A stretch of DNA of 36,996 bases from Planctomycetota bacterium (GTDB lineage: Bacteria > Planctomycetota > Planctomycetia > Pirellulales > UBA7805): contig JAIOPX010000001.1 in NCBI GenBank assembly GCA_021413705.1, forward strand, positions 1-36,996, written 5' to 3'. How positions within the stretch are numbered: the first letter of the stretch is position 1; the number at the start of each line of letters is the position of its first letter. This document shows, piece by piece, positions 7,613 through 16,172 of this stretch. The translations under genes and the position numbers were made by a program. The notes under the pieces were generated by a model that ran no database searches, had not been told where the DNA came from, and saw only the letters and a program-made list of their open reading frames with translations.

Positions 7613-8329
7613 ATGCCTGCCCTCGGAGTCAACATCGATCACGTAGCCACCGTCCGTCAGGCCCGGCGGACCAATGAGCCCGATCCGGCCTGGGCGGCCA
7701 TGTTGTCTCAGTTGGGGGGGGCCGACTGTATTACGCTCCACCTGCGCGAAGACCGCCGCCATATTCAGGATCGCGATCTGCACGTCATGCGCGAAACGGT
7801 GACGGTCAAGTTGAATCTGGAACTGGCGTGCGAGCCGGATGTCCTGGACCTGGCCTGTCGATTGCGCCCCGACCAGGTGACTCTCGTTCCCGAGCGGCGC
7901 GAAGAAATCACGACCGAAGGAGGGCTCGACGTCGCCGGCCAGCGCGATCGCGTCGCCAGGGCAATCGATCTACTACGCGGCGCCGGCATCTCGGTCAGCT
8001 TGTTTCTCGACCCGATCGCCGAGCAGATCGAGGCCGCGGACGGCCTGGGCGTGGACGCGATCGAACTCCATACGGGGCGCTATGCCCACGCGACGGGTAA
8101 GGCCGCGCAGCAGGCCGAAGAACTACTGACGCTGGCCACCGTTGGCGCCCAGGTACGGCAACTCGGCATGACGCTCCATGCAGGCCATGGACTGACTTAC
8201 CACAATGTCCGGCCCGTGGCGGCGCTCGAAGGAATGGCTGAATTGAATATCGGGCACAGCATTGTGGCCAGAGCATTGATGGTTGGCTTTCAACAGGCCG
8301 TGCGCGAAATGAAACAACTTGTGACCTGA
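7613..8329 (+). CDS. pdxJ: Pyridoxine 5'-phosphate synthase PdxJ
   Basis: PdxJ joins 3-amino-2-oxopropyl phosphate and 1-deoxyxylulose 5-phosphate to form pyridoxine 5'-phosphate, the last step of DXP-dependent vitamin B6 synthesis in the cytosol. The 238-residue protein shows the family start [16 protein letters not shown] and the active-site pair H43 and R45 in [12 protein letters not shown]70 is in VKLNLE, H192 in [10 protein letters not shown], and the closing phosphate-binding motif is [12 protein letters not shown]. The length matches the family (about 240). The open frame extends to 7556, but that part overlaps the -10 box and adds 19 residues absent from the family, so 7613 is preferred. 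A large imperfect hairpin lies between it and dapA. Confidence 0.96.
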   Translation: MPALGVNIDHVATVRQARRTNEPDPAWAAMLSQLGGADCITLHLREDRRHIQDRDLHVMRETVTVKLNLELACEPDVLDLACRLRPDQVTLVPERREEITTEGGLDVAGQRDRVARAIDLLRGAGISVSLFLDPIAEQIEAADGLGVDAIELHTGRYAHATGKAAQQAEELLTLATVGAQVRQLGMTLHAGHGLTYHNVRPVAALEGMAELNIGHSIVARALMVGFQQAVREMKQLVT

Positions 8330-8343
8330 GGCGGATCGGTATA

Positions 8344-8415
8344 ACACTGCTTGAAAGACGTCGAATGGCGCCGTTTTCGCAACTGGAGCGGAAAGCGGCG
8401 ACTTTCAAGCAGTGT
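8344..8415. repeat. 72-bp imperfect palindrome between pdxJ and dapA
   Basis: ACACTGCTTGAAAG (8344-8357) pairs perfectly with CTTTCAAGCAGTGT (8402-8415). Inside it, CGCCGTTTTCGC pairs with GCGGAAAGCGGCG around the loop AACTGGA, leaving an 11-nt bulge on the 5' side. The result is a long cruciform-capable element with no T-tract. The upstream GTG (8412) that would extend dapA lies in the right arm. Confidence 0.75.
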
Positions 8416-8453
8416 CACGAGGTTCAATCAAACTAACAACCCCAGGATTTTTC

Positions 8454-9341
8454 ATGGCGACTCGAGGAGAAGCATTTGCGGGCCTAAGCGTGGCGATGGT
8501 TACGCCGTTGAAGGCCGGCCAGATTGATTATGATCGCTTGCAGGAGCACGTGGAGTTTCAGATTGCGGCCGGAACGACGTGCCTGGTACCCGTCGGTACG
8601 ACGGGCGAGTCCCCCACCGTTTCGCACGAGGAACACGAGCGCGTCATCACAGCGGTGGTCAAAGCGGCGCGTGGCCGTGCCAAAGTCATGCCCGGCACCG
8701 GCTCCAATAGCACCGCCGAAGCGCTGCGGCTGACCCGCTGGGCGGCGCAGGCCGGGGCCGATGCGGCTCTCGTGGTTGCCCCCTATTACAATCGCCCCAA
8801 TCAAGAAGGACTTTACCAGCACTTCCGCGCTTTGGCTGAGGCAGTGGATATTCCCATCTGTGTTTACAATATACCCGGGCGGACGGGTTGCGATGTGGAG
8901 CCCCAGACAATCGTTCGGCTGGCGGAACTGAAGAACATCGCCATGGTCAAGGAAGCCAGCGGCAAGATGGACTATGCGTCGCATATCGCCGCCGCGACCG
9001 ATCTGACCGTGCTGGCCGGAGATGACAGCATGACGCTGCCGGTCATGGCCGTGGGCGGGCGGGGAATAGTCTCGGTCGTGGGGAACATCGTGCCGCAGGA
9101 TTTGATTGCGCTGGTCAAGGCGGTGGACGCTGGCGACTTGCAGCAGGCCCAGCAGTGGCATCGCAAGTTGTTCCAACTCTGCCGCGACCTACTCGGCCTG
9201 GCCACCAACCCTGTCCCCATCAAAGCAGCGATGAAATTGCTGGGGCGGGACACGGGCGAACTGCGGATGCCGATGTTGCCGCTTGATGCTGCCGGAGAAG
9301 ATCGCCTCCGCCGCACGCTGGGAACTTATGGATTGCTGTAG
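8454..9341 (+). CDS. dapA: 4-hydroxy-tetrahydrodipicolinate synthase DapA
   Basis: DapA condenses pyruvate with aspartate semialdehyde, the first committed step of lysine and diaminopimelate synthesis. The 295-residue protein has the expected (beta/alpha)8 motifs: GTTGES (T49, T50), [12 protein letters not shown] (Tyr pair 111-112), VYNIPGRTG (Y138, R143) and the Schiff-base lysine K166 in MVKEASG. Length is normal (about 292). An upstream GTG at 8412 would add 14 residues but lies in the palindrome arm, so ATG 8454 is preferred, with AGGA about 6 bp upstream. The stop codon TAG is itself the first three bases of a paired palindromic repeat. Confidence 0.96.
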   Translation: MATRGEAFAGLSVAMVTPLKAGQIDYDRLQEHVEFQIAAGTTCLVPVGTTGESPTVSHEEHERVITAVVKAARGRAKVMPGTGSNSTAEALRLTRWAAQAGADAALVVAPYYNRPNQEGLYQHFRALAEAVDIPICVYNIPGRTGCDVEPQTIVRLAELKNIAMVKEASGKMDYASHIAAATDLTVLAGDDSMTLPVMAVGGRGIVSVVGNIVPQDLIALVKAVDAGDLQQAQQWHRKLFQLCRDLLGLATNPVPIKAAMKLLGRDTGELRMPMLPLDAAGEDRLRRTLGTYGLL

Positions 9342-9436
9342 GTCAGCCTATTGCCTGACGTTGTTGGCGGCTTGTGTTAGCTTGATGCGTTTTTCGCTGA
9401 GTCAGTCCTGGATTCGTCAGGCAATAGCCTGACCTA
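9339..9436. repeat. Inverted pair of GTCAGGC-N4-GCCTGAC palindromes
   Basis: Two 22-bp arms (9339-9360 and 9415-9436) form an inverted repeat with one mismatch, 54 bp apart. Each arm is itself a small palindrome; the right one is perfect (GTCAGGC-AATA-GCCTGAC). This is the layout of a bacterial interspersed mosaic (BIME-like) element. It starts at the dapA stop codon and ends 7 bp before the glycosyltransferase start. Confidence 0.85.
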
Positions 9437-9443
9437 CGATTCG

Positions 9444-10604
9444 ATGGACATCCTCCTCCTCTTCGAGTATCCGACGCTGTGCGGGGGAGAGCAGTCGATG
9501 CTCTGCCTGTTGCCATTGCTCCAAGCAGCCGGGTGTCGGCTTCGAGCGGCCGCGCCGGGTGAGGGACCGCTTGCCGAAGCACTACGAAAGCAGGATATCG
9601 AAGTTCTGCCGATCACGCTGCATGATGCATTCGGAGTGAGGCTTCCGCTGGAAACATGCCGGGCTGCATTGGCAAAGTTGCTAAAGCAGTCCCGGCCAGA
9701 TTTGCTACACGCCAACAGCCTCTCCATGACCCGGCTCTCCGGACCGGTTGCGGCCGATGGGGGCGTGCCGAGCGTGGGGCACATTCGCGACATCGTCGGC
9801 CTGAGCCGGCGCGCCGTTCAAGATGTCAATCGTCATTCTGCGCTACTCGCGGTATCGAACGCGGCGCGAGACTTTCACATCGCGCAGGGAGTCGAGGCGC
9901 AACGAATCAAAGTGCTCTACAACGGCGTCGATTTGGAACTTTTCCGGCCTCGCGCTGCCACTGGTTTTTTGCATCGAGAACTAAAACTTCCGCCGGGTGC
10001 ACCCTTGCTGGCGGCGATCGGCCAGATTGGGCCGCGTAAGGGATTGGATCAATTGATGCTGGCAATGCAGCGAGTTGCGGGTGAGTGGCCGAACGCACAC
10101 CTATTGATTATCGGCGAGCGATTTTCTGAAAAAGGCGACGCAATAGAGTTTGAGCGCTCACTGCATGAGATGGCCAGCAAAACGCCCTTGGCAGGCCGGG
10201 TGCATTTTCTTGGATGGCGAATGGATATCGCCGCCCTGCTTCCAGAGTTAACGCTGCTGGTCCATGCCGCCAAGCAAGAGCCGCTAGGCAGAGTACTTCT
10301 GGAGGGAGCTGCCTGTGGATGCTCCATCGTGGCGACCGACGTGGGAGGAACGGTAGAAATCTTTGGCGGATCGCACTCGGGAGCCTTGTTGATCCCACCT
10401 GGCAACCCCCAGGTCATGGCTGAAGCGATCCTGCAGTGGAGTCGCCAGCCAAGCCCTAAAGTCAACCATAATAGCCGTTTACGCATGGAACACCTTTTTG
10501 GATCCACAGAGACGGCAGGGAAATTGATAACCCATTGGAAGGATGCAATTTTGGCTCGACTTGAGTATCCAAACTCGCCACCTATCATAAGTGGAAGTTT
10601 ATGA
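9444..10604 (+). CDS. Glycosyltransferase family 4 (GT-B fold)
   Basis: The 386-residue protein has the two Rossmann domains of GT4 enzymes. The N-terminal domain opens MDILLLFEYPTLCGGEQSML, with a glycine-rich turn at CGGEQS for the acceptor side. The C-terminal domain carries VLYNGVDLELFRP, AIGQIGPRKGLDQLMLAM and the nucleotide-sugar signature EPLGRVLLEGAACG (E-x7-E). It should transfer a sugar from a nucleotide donor to a glycan or lipid; substrate and linkage cannot be read from sequence. No ribosome-binding site is visible before the ATG, because the preceding 98 bp are a palindromic repeat. Confidence 0.88.
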   Translation: MDILLLFEYPTLCGGEQSMLCLLPLLQAAGCRLRAAAPGEGPLAEALRKQDIEVLPITLHDAFGVRLPLETCRAALAKLLKQSRPDLLHANSLSMTRLSGPVAADGGVPSVGHIRDIVGLSRRAVQDVNRHSALLAVSNAARDFHIAQGVEAQRIKVLYNGVDLELFRPRAATGFLHRELKLPPGAPLLAAIGQIGPRKGLDQLMLAMQRVAGEWPNAHLLIIGERFSEKGDAIEFERSLHEMASKTPLAGRVHFLGWRMDIAALLPELTLLVHAAKQEPLGRVLLEGAACGCSIVATDVGGTVEIFGGSHSGALLIPPGNPQVMAEAILQWSRQPSPKVNHNSRLRMEHLFGSTETAGKLITHWKDAILARLEYPNSPPIISGSL

Positions 10605-10689
10605 ATGCATTTTTCGTTTTTTATGCGATACCCAATAGCGATCTGTGTGGTTTAAGTGTCATCAGACTACCGCGCAAGGAGTTGAAGTG

Positions 10690-11574
10690 GTGAGCGTGTC
10701 TTCTTCTGGCATGACGACTAGGGCGAAGACTCAGCGAGTCCGCGGCCGACGCTGCGCAGTGACCATGGTTGAGATGCTTTGCGCGGTCGCGATCGTCGTG
10801 ATCCTGGTGTCCCTGGTGCTCCCCACCATTCTCTATGTTCGGGAGTCCTCACGCCGCACTGCCTGCCAGAGCAACCTGAGACAGATCGGCCTGGCGGTGT
10901 TGCAGTATGAAAGCACCCACAGTGCCTTGCCACCCGGGCGGGATGCGGCTGGCGGACGAGACCACTCCTGGGTCACACTGATTCTTCCCCAAATCGAATT
11001 GTCGAACATCTACGAACGCTACGATTTCACTCAGCGGTGGGATGACAACACGGTTTCCCAGAACCGCGTGTTGAGCGAAACCAAATTGCCGTTGTTCTTG
11101 TGCCCTTCCACGATTCACAATGTAGCTGGCGCCAGCGACTATGGGGGCAACTACGGCAGTTCGCTGAGCGGGTTGTCGAAGGGATTTGGCGTAGGCCTGG
11201 CCTGGGATTCGGGCGTGTTGCTGGCGCTGCACACTCCCTCGAAGACAGAGCCGCGCACGGTGGCGATCGGCAGCGGCCAGATCATCGACGGCGCGACGCA
11301 GACGTTTCTCGTCCTGGAAGATTCCGGGCGCACCGCCGAACAGGGAGGGCAATGGGCTAACGGCCAACAGTGTTTTGCCCATGAGTATCCGACGATCAAC
11401 GAATATCGACAGCAGGGGATTTATAGCGACCATTCGCAAGGAGCGAATGTCTTATCCGTGGATGGACACGTCAGTTTTCTGAGTGCAGATAGCGATCCGT
11501 ATGTGATCGGCGCGTTGGCCACGCGGGCCAACGGCGAAGTGCCCGAGCCGCCGGCCTCCGCGCCGGCGGGCTGA
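10690..11574 (+). CDS. DUF1559-type prepilin-like secreted protein
   Basis: The protein has a type IV prepilin head: a basic leader (RVRGRRCA), then VTMVEMLCAVAIVVILVSLVLPTI, then ESSRRTACQSNLRQIGLAVLQYE. The closing HSQGANVLSVDGHVSF is the H-x9-DG motif that marks the large planctomycete DUF1559 family. The -1 residue is Ala instead of the usual Gly, while Glu at +5 is kept. GTG at 10690 is chosen because AAGGAG sits 8 bp upstream (10676-10681); GTG 10687 is equally possible, and the longest frame opens at 10645. The product should be cleaved by a prepilin peptidase and stay membrane-anchored; its function is unknown. The last codons form a GC-rich hairpin (11548-11569). Confidence 0.88.
   Translation: MSVSSSGMTTRAKTQRVRGRRCAVTMVEMLCAVAIVVILVSLVLPTILYVRESSRRTACQSNLRQIGLAVLQYESTHSALPPGRDAAGGRDHSWVTLILPQIELSNIYERYDFTQRWDDNTVSQNRVLSETKLPLFLCPSTIHNVAGASDYGGNYGSSLSGLSKGFGVGLAWDSGVLLALHTPSKTEPRTVAIGSGQIIDGATQTFLVLEDSGRTAEQGGQWANGQQCFAHEYPTINEYRQQGIYSDHSQGANVLSVDGHVSFLSADSDPYVIGALATRANGEVPEPPASAPAG
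11548..11569. repeat. Palindrome CCGCCGGC-CTCCGC-GCCGGCGG inside 3' coding end
   Basis: An 8-bp perfect stem around CTCCGC encodes part of the Pro/Ala tail and ends 2 bp before the stop codon. Its centre carries the CTCCG pentamer shared with the palindromes at 13846, 21422, 21457 and 36707. Confidence 0.55.
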
Positions 11575-11656
11575 GTCACTCGCACGTTACTGATTCGACA
11601 GACCGCGCTGCCACGCTTTCAATACATCCCAGCTTTCACACTACGAGGAGAGTACG

Positions 11657-12667
11657 ATGCGCACCCGGTTTTCTCTGACAATTGTTGCCTGTTTGATGAT
11701 ATTGCCGCTGAGCGGCTGTGGGTTTTTTCAACATAAAGTCGTTCTCGTCGACGATACGGCCATTTCCTGTAGCGGCGGCCCGGTCATCATCGACGTACTG
11801 GCTAACGACACCATCGGCAGCAAGGTGACTATTAATTCCGTGACCATTCCCACTTTGCCGGTTTCGCAGGGGAGTGCCGTGGTCAATACCGACAATACGA
11901 TCACCTTCACGCCCGACGCTGGGGCCACTGGCGAGTCCACCTTTGAATACCAGGTGTGCTACACGAAACCCAGTAAGAACTGGAAATCATCTTCAACTGA
12001 AGAGACCTGCAAGACCGCGCAAGTGACCGTGTACTTGCGGACCTCCGATTCTGCGCCCACCGCCGGTGACGATACCGCCACCACTCCCCAGAACGTGGCG
12101 GTGTTGATCGACGTTCTGGAAAACGATACGGATCCCGATAGTGCATCACCCGGCGGCGCAGGATTGAAGATTACGGATGTCACGACTCCCGACCAAGGGA
12201 CTGCGGCGATCGAGGACTCGAAAATTCGATACACTCCGCCAGACGCCACGTTCAGCGGAGATGCGACATTCCAATACACGATCACGGACAGTTGCGGCAA
12301 CACGGCCACGGCTTCGGTGGTGGTAACGGTCCAGGGAGCAGCCGCGGCAACTCGGGTGGCTTCGTCGTCCTCGCGATGCCAACTCCCCGCCAAGGTGTTG
12401 TTGGTCAACAGTTCGAACTTTGAGATCACGGTGACGGTCGGAGGCAAACAAGTGGACGTCGTGCAGCCGCTGGGCTCCACGGTGGTTCCGGCCAAGGTTA
12501 CTTCCGGCAATGATCAAGCTGTGGAAGTTGAAGCCCTGCTGCCCGATCCCGATCCGGCACGCGTGACCACGACCACCTTCAGCTTCGCGCCGAAGGGCCG
12601 CTACACGATCACCTATACGGATGACAATGTAAATCCGGCCGCGATCAGCATTGTGGAAACACCGTGA
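11657..12667 (+). CDS. Lipoprotein with two Ig/cadherin-like domains
   Basis: The 336-residue protein has a lipoprotein signal ending in the lipobox LSGC (Cys21). Two tandem domains of the Big_9/cadherin-like type follow. The first (about 30-130) contains IDVLANDTIGSKVTINSVTI and STFEYQVCYT. The second (about 137-230) contains DDTATTPQNVAVLIDVLEND and ATFQYTITDSCGNTATASV. A third beta-rich region (240-336) has no clear family. A ribosome-binding site (AGGAGAG) precedes the ATG. It is probably outer-membrane or periplasm-facing and structural or adhesive. It follows the DUF1559 gene by 82 bp, and a strong terminator follows it. Confidence 0.82.
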   Translation: MRTRFSLTIVACLMILPLSGCGFFQHKVVLVDDTAISCSGGPVIIDVLANDTIGSKVTINSVTIPTLPVSQGSAVVNTDNTITFTPDAGATGESTFEYQVCYTKPSKNWKSSSTEETCKTAQVTVYLRTSDSAPTAGDDTATTPQNVAVLIDVLENDTDPDSASPGGAGLKITDVTTPDQGTAAIEDSKIRYTPPDATFSGDATFQYTITDSCGNTATASVVVTVQGAAAATRVASSSSRCQLPAKVLLVNSSNFEITVTVGGKQVDVVQPLGSTVVPAKVTSGNDQAVEVEALLPDPDPARVTTTTFSFAPKGRYTITYTDDNVNPAAISIVETP

Positions 12668-12704
12668 TCGGAAGCGTATTGGTCGCTTGCGTGCGCATTG
12701 CCCG

Positions 12705-12749
12705 CCGGTCTGCCACAGCATGGTGCTGCGGCAGGCCGGTTTTTGTTTT
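12705..12749 (+). terminator. Rho-independent terminator after lipoprotein gene
   Basis: CCGGTCTGCC (12705-12714) pairs with GGCAGGCCGG (12730-12739) through one T-G pair. An inner CAGCA/TGCTG stem extends it, and TTTTTGTTTT follows immediately. It lies 37 bp after the stop codon. Confidence 0.88.
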
Positions 12750-12855
12750 CCATCGGGCAGTCCGTCGCCACTTTGCAACGCCAGCCACAATCGCTAGGCT
12801 GGCGGGCATTACGGACAGGCGGCAACCGCGCCGACGCTTGGATCAGGGAGGAGAC

Positions 12856-13845
12856 ATGGGTGACAAAGTTCAGAGAGACCACTGGGTTGGCTTCGACCTG
12901 GGTGGAACGAAGATGCAGGCGACGGTTTACGACGCCGATTTTCGCTCCAAGGGAAGCAAGCGTGCCAAAACCAAAGGGAGCGAAGGGGCCGCGGCCGGCG
13001 TTGAACGCATCCTCAAGCTCATAGACGAAGCACTCTCGGAGGCAGCCGTCGGTCGCGACCGGCTAGGGGGGCTCGGTATAGGCTGCCCTGGCATGTTGGA
13101 TCTCGATCGTGGAATCCTCCATGACGCTCCCAACCTGGGCTGGAAAGACCTCAAGCTCAAAGATCTGTTGGAGAAGTCGCTCGGTTGTCCGGCCGTGGTG
13201 CTTAACGACGTCGATGCGGGTGTGTATGGCGAATACTGCTTTGGGGCCGCGCGGGGTGCCCATTGCGCCGTGGGGGTCTTTCCCGGCACAGGCATCGGTG
13301 GGGGCTGCGTCTACGAAGGAAAAATTCTTCGCGGCCGTAAGAGTTCCTGCATGGAAATTGGTCATGTTCAGGTGTTGCCCGAGGGGCCGCTGTGCGGCTG
13401 CGGCCGAAGGGGGTGTTTGGAAGCGGTAGCCAGTCGGTTGGTCATCGCCTCGGCCGCTTCTGCCGCCGGTTTCAGGGGGCAGGCTCCTCATCTGGTCGAA
13501 GACGTGGGGACCGATGTGGCTGCGATTCGCAGCGGAGCCTTGGCCCGATCCATCAAGGCGGGGGACAAGGCCGTCGAGCAGATCGTGAGGCAAGCGGCCA
13601 AGCATATTGGCGTGGCGGTGGGGAATGTCGTCAATTTATTGGCTCCCGATGTGGTGGTTCTCGGCGGTGGTCTGGTCGAGGCAATGTCCGATTTGTTTCT
13701 GGAAGAAGTGACCAAGGCGGCTCACAAACAAGGGCTGGCCTCCATGGTCGAATCGCTGAAAATCGTCGCCGCCAAACTGGGAGATGACGCCACCGCCGCC
13801 GGAGCCGCGGCCTGGGTACGCCACGAAGTGGATTCCACCCCATAG
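12856..13845 (+). CDS. ROK-family sugar kinase (glucokinase-like)
   Basis: The 329-residue protein shows the ROK ATP-binding start DLGGTK (14-19), the catalytic aspartate in LNDVDAG (D118), the second phosphate motif GTGIGGG, and the zinc site H170 with C180, C182 and C187 in PLCGCGRRGCLEA. It should phosphorylate glucose or a related hexose with ATP. ROK repressors have an extra N-terminal winged helix, which is absent here, so it is a kinase. The frame is open from 12664, but GGGAGGAG just upstream of ATG 12856 fixes the start. A CTCCG-core palindrome begins at the base after the stop codon. Confidence 0.92.
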   Translation: MGDKVQRDHWVGFDLGGTKMQATVYDADFRSKGSKRAKTKGSEGAAAGVERILKLIDEALSEAAVGRDRLGGLGIGCPGMLDLDRGILHDAPNLGWKDLKLKDLLEKSLGCPAVVLNDVDAGVYGEYCFGAARGAHCAVGVFPGTGIGGGCVYEGKILRGRKSSCMEIGHVQVLPEGPLCGCGRRGCLEAVASRLVIASAASAAGFRGQAPHLVEDVGTDVAAIRSGALARSIKAGDKAVEQIVRQAAKHIGVAVGNVVNLLAPDVVVLGGGLVEAMSDLFLEEVTKAAHKQGLASMVESLKIVAAKLGDDATAAGAAAWVRHEVDSTP

Positions 13846-13864
13846 CCCCGGGCTCCGCCCGGGG
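13846..13864. repeat. Palindrome CCCCGGG-CTCCG-CCCGGGG
   Basis: A perfect 7-bp stem around the CTCCG core starts at the first base after the ROK kinase stop codon. No T-tract follows. Confidence 0.85.
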
Positions 13865-14078
13865 GCCGTCTCTGCCTTATTTGCATTCCCCCCCTCCTCC
13901 AACCACAATATGGGCCGTTGGCACCAGAGCGTTCTGTCCGTAGGCCCGCCACGCTGTCGGACGTTTGCCTGAGTTGCACACTGCCGTTTCGTTGACTGAT
14001 CGGATCAGCGACGCGGCCCTGGTTTACATCAACGTGAGAAGCACAACCCTTGATCCGGTCCTACGGGAGAACCAGACG

Positions 14079-14678
14079 ATGAAATGCGTACGATGGTCCT
14101 GCGCGAGAGCGGGACGACAGTTGGCAGCCGTGGCGGCGACTGCAATCATCATCTTGGCGGCCCACACCGCGCCCGGCGAGATGCCAGGGCTGGTCCAGCC
14201 GCGCACGTTGCAAAGTCTTTCGGCGATGCCAGAGAAGGTGTTCAGCAACTATCTCAACTTCGAGTCGCCGGACAAAGATCTCAACCTGAGCCGGCTGAGC
14301 GATGAGAATCATAGCGGCACCTATTGGGCGCTGCGCTTCGCCGGCCCGGAGCGCGACCTGATGAAGGTCTGCACCATCGAATGCCAAAGCAATTCTCCGC
14401 AGCGCGGCTGGCTGCTGGCGGTCGATGATGAGTCGGGCAAGCTGAAGCTGGTCGAGCCAATCGTGGACAGCCCGCGCCCCATCTGGTATCTGCGTTATTC
14501 TGGCAAGCACAACGGCTACGACGCCTATGTGCTACAAACGCTGACCGACAAGAACGGCCGCGACTTCCAGTTCCTGGGACTCGATCCGATCACCGGCCAG
14601 CCGCGGCTGACAGCAAAGTTGGACGAGACCACGCAGTGGTTCGTTTGGACCGTGCCGGATTTGCCCACGGCACCGTAG
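14079..14678 (+). CDS. Secreted hypothetical protein, 199 residues
   Basis: ATG 14079 is preceded by GGGAGA at a suitable distance and opens a signal peptide with a basic start and hydrophobic core (LAAVAATAIIILAAHTAPGE). The frame extends upstream to 13965, but that adds a non-signal N-terminus. The mature protein alternates charged and aromatic segments (SGTYWALRFAGPERDLMKVC, PIWYLRYSGKHNGYDAYVLQ, QWFVWTVPDLPTAP), consistent with a small beta-rich exported protein. I recognise no family. It converges with the hemerythrin-like gene, whose stop lies 5 bp beyond its own. Confidence 0.65.
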   Translation: MKCVRWSCARAGRQLAAVAATAIIILAAHTAPGEMPGLVQPRTLQSLSAMPEKVFSNYLNFESPDKDLNLSRLSDENHSGTYWALRFAGPERDLMKVCTIECQSNSPQRGWLLAVDDESGKLKLVEPIVDSPRPIWYLRYSGKHNGYDAYVLQTLTDKNGRDFQFLGLDPITGQPRLTAKLDETTQWFVWTVPDLPTAP

Positions 14679-14683
14679 GCAAC

Positions 14684-15160
14684 CTAATCCCCTACGCCGA
14701 TGTCATCCTCGAAGGCGGCCATGATGAGGGCGTCTTCGAGATGCTCATGCGTTTCAAACTGTTCGACGAACGCAAAGAAGGCGTCGGACAGATGACGGAT
14801 CTGTTGGACCGCATGCTTGTGATGCAGCAGCCGGTCTGCGCTGTCCGCGATCCGGCAGATGTCCAAAAACAGACCAATGTGCTGCTGGTGGAGCGATTCG
14901 GCACGCTGACATAGTCGCGGAGCCTGCATCACTGCGTCCTCAAAATAGCCGTAAGCGTCTTCCAAGGCGAAGTGCATCGCCAGTTGATCGCGTAATTCGG
15001 ACAGCGAGTCGGTCCACTGACGAACATCGGATCGCTGGGTGCATGGGTTCCGTAATAATTGTTTGCATTTTCGCAACACATCCTTAAGCTGTCGATTGTC
15101 CTCCTTGATCTCAAGCAGAAACGCGGCATTGACCGCGAGCGTTCGGCAGACCGTTGCCAT
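14684..15160 (-). CDS. Hemerythrin-like (HHE) metal-binding protein
   Basis: The 158-residue helical protein carries HHE-type iron-ligand patterns: H63-x3-E67 in MHFALEDAY, H91/H94 in LHQQHIGLF, and H138-x3-E142 in ETHEHLEDALI. These are spaced as in a four-helix hemerythrin-like bundle. Such proteins bind a di-iron or other metal site and serve in oxygen or NO sensing, storage or repair. ATG at 15160 is chosen because the region upstream is coding in another frame for the RFAP synthase, whose last 50 bp overlap this start. It is the third gene of a minus-strand set with two H4MPT-linked genes. Confidence 0.78.
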   Translation of the reverse strand: MATVCRTLAVNAAFLLEIKEDNRQLKDVLRKCKQLLRNPCTQRSDVRQWTDSLSELRDQLAMHFALEDAYGYFEDAVMQAPRLCQRAESLHQQHIGLFLDICRIADSADRLLHHKHAVQQIRHLSDAFFAFVEQFETHEHLEDALIMAAFEDDIGVGD

Positions 15161-16172
15161 AATGCTTCTCCCTGCGCCCCAGCTTGAGTTCGACTCTCGC
15201 ACCGCGATTATTCGGCGCCACAACCATCGACTCCGCAGCGTTGAGCTTGCCGTCCGTTTTGAGTTGTCGCACCAATTCCGCTCCCCTGTCTTCGTCCGCC
15301 GTAAGGGCATAAACTGTCGGCCCCCACGAACTTTGGCCAACGCCCAATACGCCCAGGTTGCGGATCGCATCCACCAGGCCTGCGACAATTTCAGAGGCAA
15401 ATGCTCCGTGTTGGTACTGGGCAAAGCACATCCCGGCCGCAATGCCATAGCGATACAACGCATCACCGAACGCGAATATGTCCCCTACAGTGGCTGCCGG
15501 CAGAATTTCTTCAGTGGCTATCTCCGAAAGCATCCGCGTTGTAACTGCGGGAATAGCCTTCAGACGGCGAAAGGCATCACGCTCTTCATCACCAGAAAGA
15601 CCCCGGGGATTTTTGGGCCAGAATAGAACAAAACGCCACTGCTCCGGCAGTTCGACTCTCGCCGAGAGCGGCGAGACGGATTCACCAGGCAGCTTGCCTT
15701 GCTCAAAGATTAGCCCGCCGGAGCCAAACCCGTGCGTTCCGATCGCCGATCGAGCCCCCCGGCCAACCCACTCGGCGAGTTGCTCAACTGCAATTTTCTC
15801 CACTGGGGCCGGCTCAGACGACAGCAGCGGATATAAAGCGGCGGCCACCGCCAGTCCAAGCTGCGTTCCCGTCCCCAGGCCAACATGCTCGGGTGGAGCC
15901 GATTCGATGTGGATCCGACAAGGCGGGTCGCCAGAATGTCCCAACGCCTTGCTGAGCCGTCGAGCAAACTCGGCGGCACGTTCTGCCAGCGGCCCCTCGA
16001 CCTCAAACCGATCCGATGCTCGCAACGTCAACTGCAAGCCAGGCCGATCGATCATCGCCCCCAACCCACCAAAGGAGCGGCCACCCTCTTCCCCCAGCGA
16101 CAGCAGCCCGAAATGGAGGCGGCTGGGCGCGGCTATGCGCGCTTGGTATCGATCAGCCGGGTATGTCGCCAT
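15111..16172 (-). CDS. Beta-ribofuranosylaminobenzene 5'-phosphate synthase (GHMP family)
   Basis: This enzyme condenses p-aminobenzoate (or hydroxybenzoate) with PRPP in the first committed step of tetrahydromethanopterin synthesis. The 353-residue protein shows ARIAAPSRLHFGLLSLGEEG, the GHMP ATP-like motif PPEHVGLGTGTQLGLAVAAA, GRGARSAIGTHGFGSGGLIF, and the closing LGVLGVGQSSWGPTVYAL. These are features of archaeal MptG and its methylotroph and planctomycete homologues. ATG 16172 is chosen over the longer frame from 16232; it overlaps the DUF447 gene by 20 bp, implying translational coupling. Its C-terminus overlaps the hemerythrin-like gene by 50 bp. Confidence 0.88.
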   Translation of the reverse strand: MATYPADRYQARIAAPSRLHFGLLSLGEEGGRSFGGLGAMIDRPGLQLTLRASDRFEVEGPLAERAAEFARRLSKALGHSGDPPCRIHIESAPPEHVGLGTGTQLGLAVAAALYPLLSSEPAPVEKIAVEQLAEWVGRGARSAIGTHGFGSGGLIFEQGKLPGESVSPLSARVELPEQWRFVLFWPKNPRGLSGDEERDAFRRLKAIPAVTTRMLSEIATEEILPAATVGDIFAFGDALYRYGIAAGMCFAQYQHGAFASEIVAGLVDAIRNLGVLGVGQSSWGPTVYALTADEDRGAELVRQLKTDGKLNAAESMVVAPNNRGARVELKLGRREKHYGNGLPNARGQCRVSA

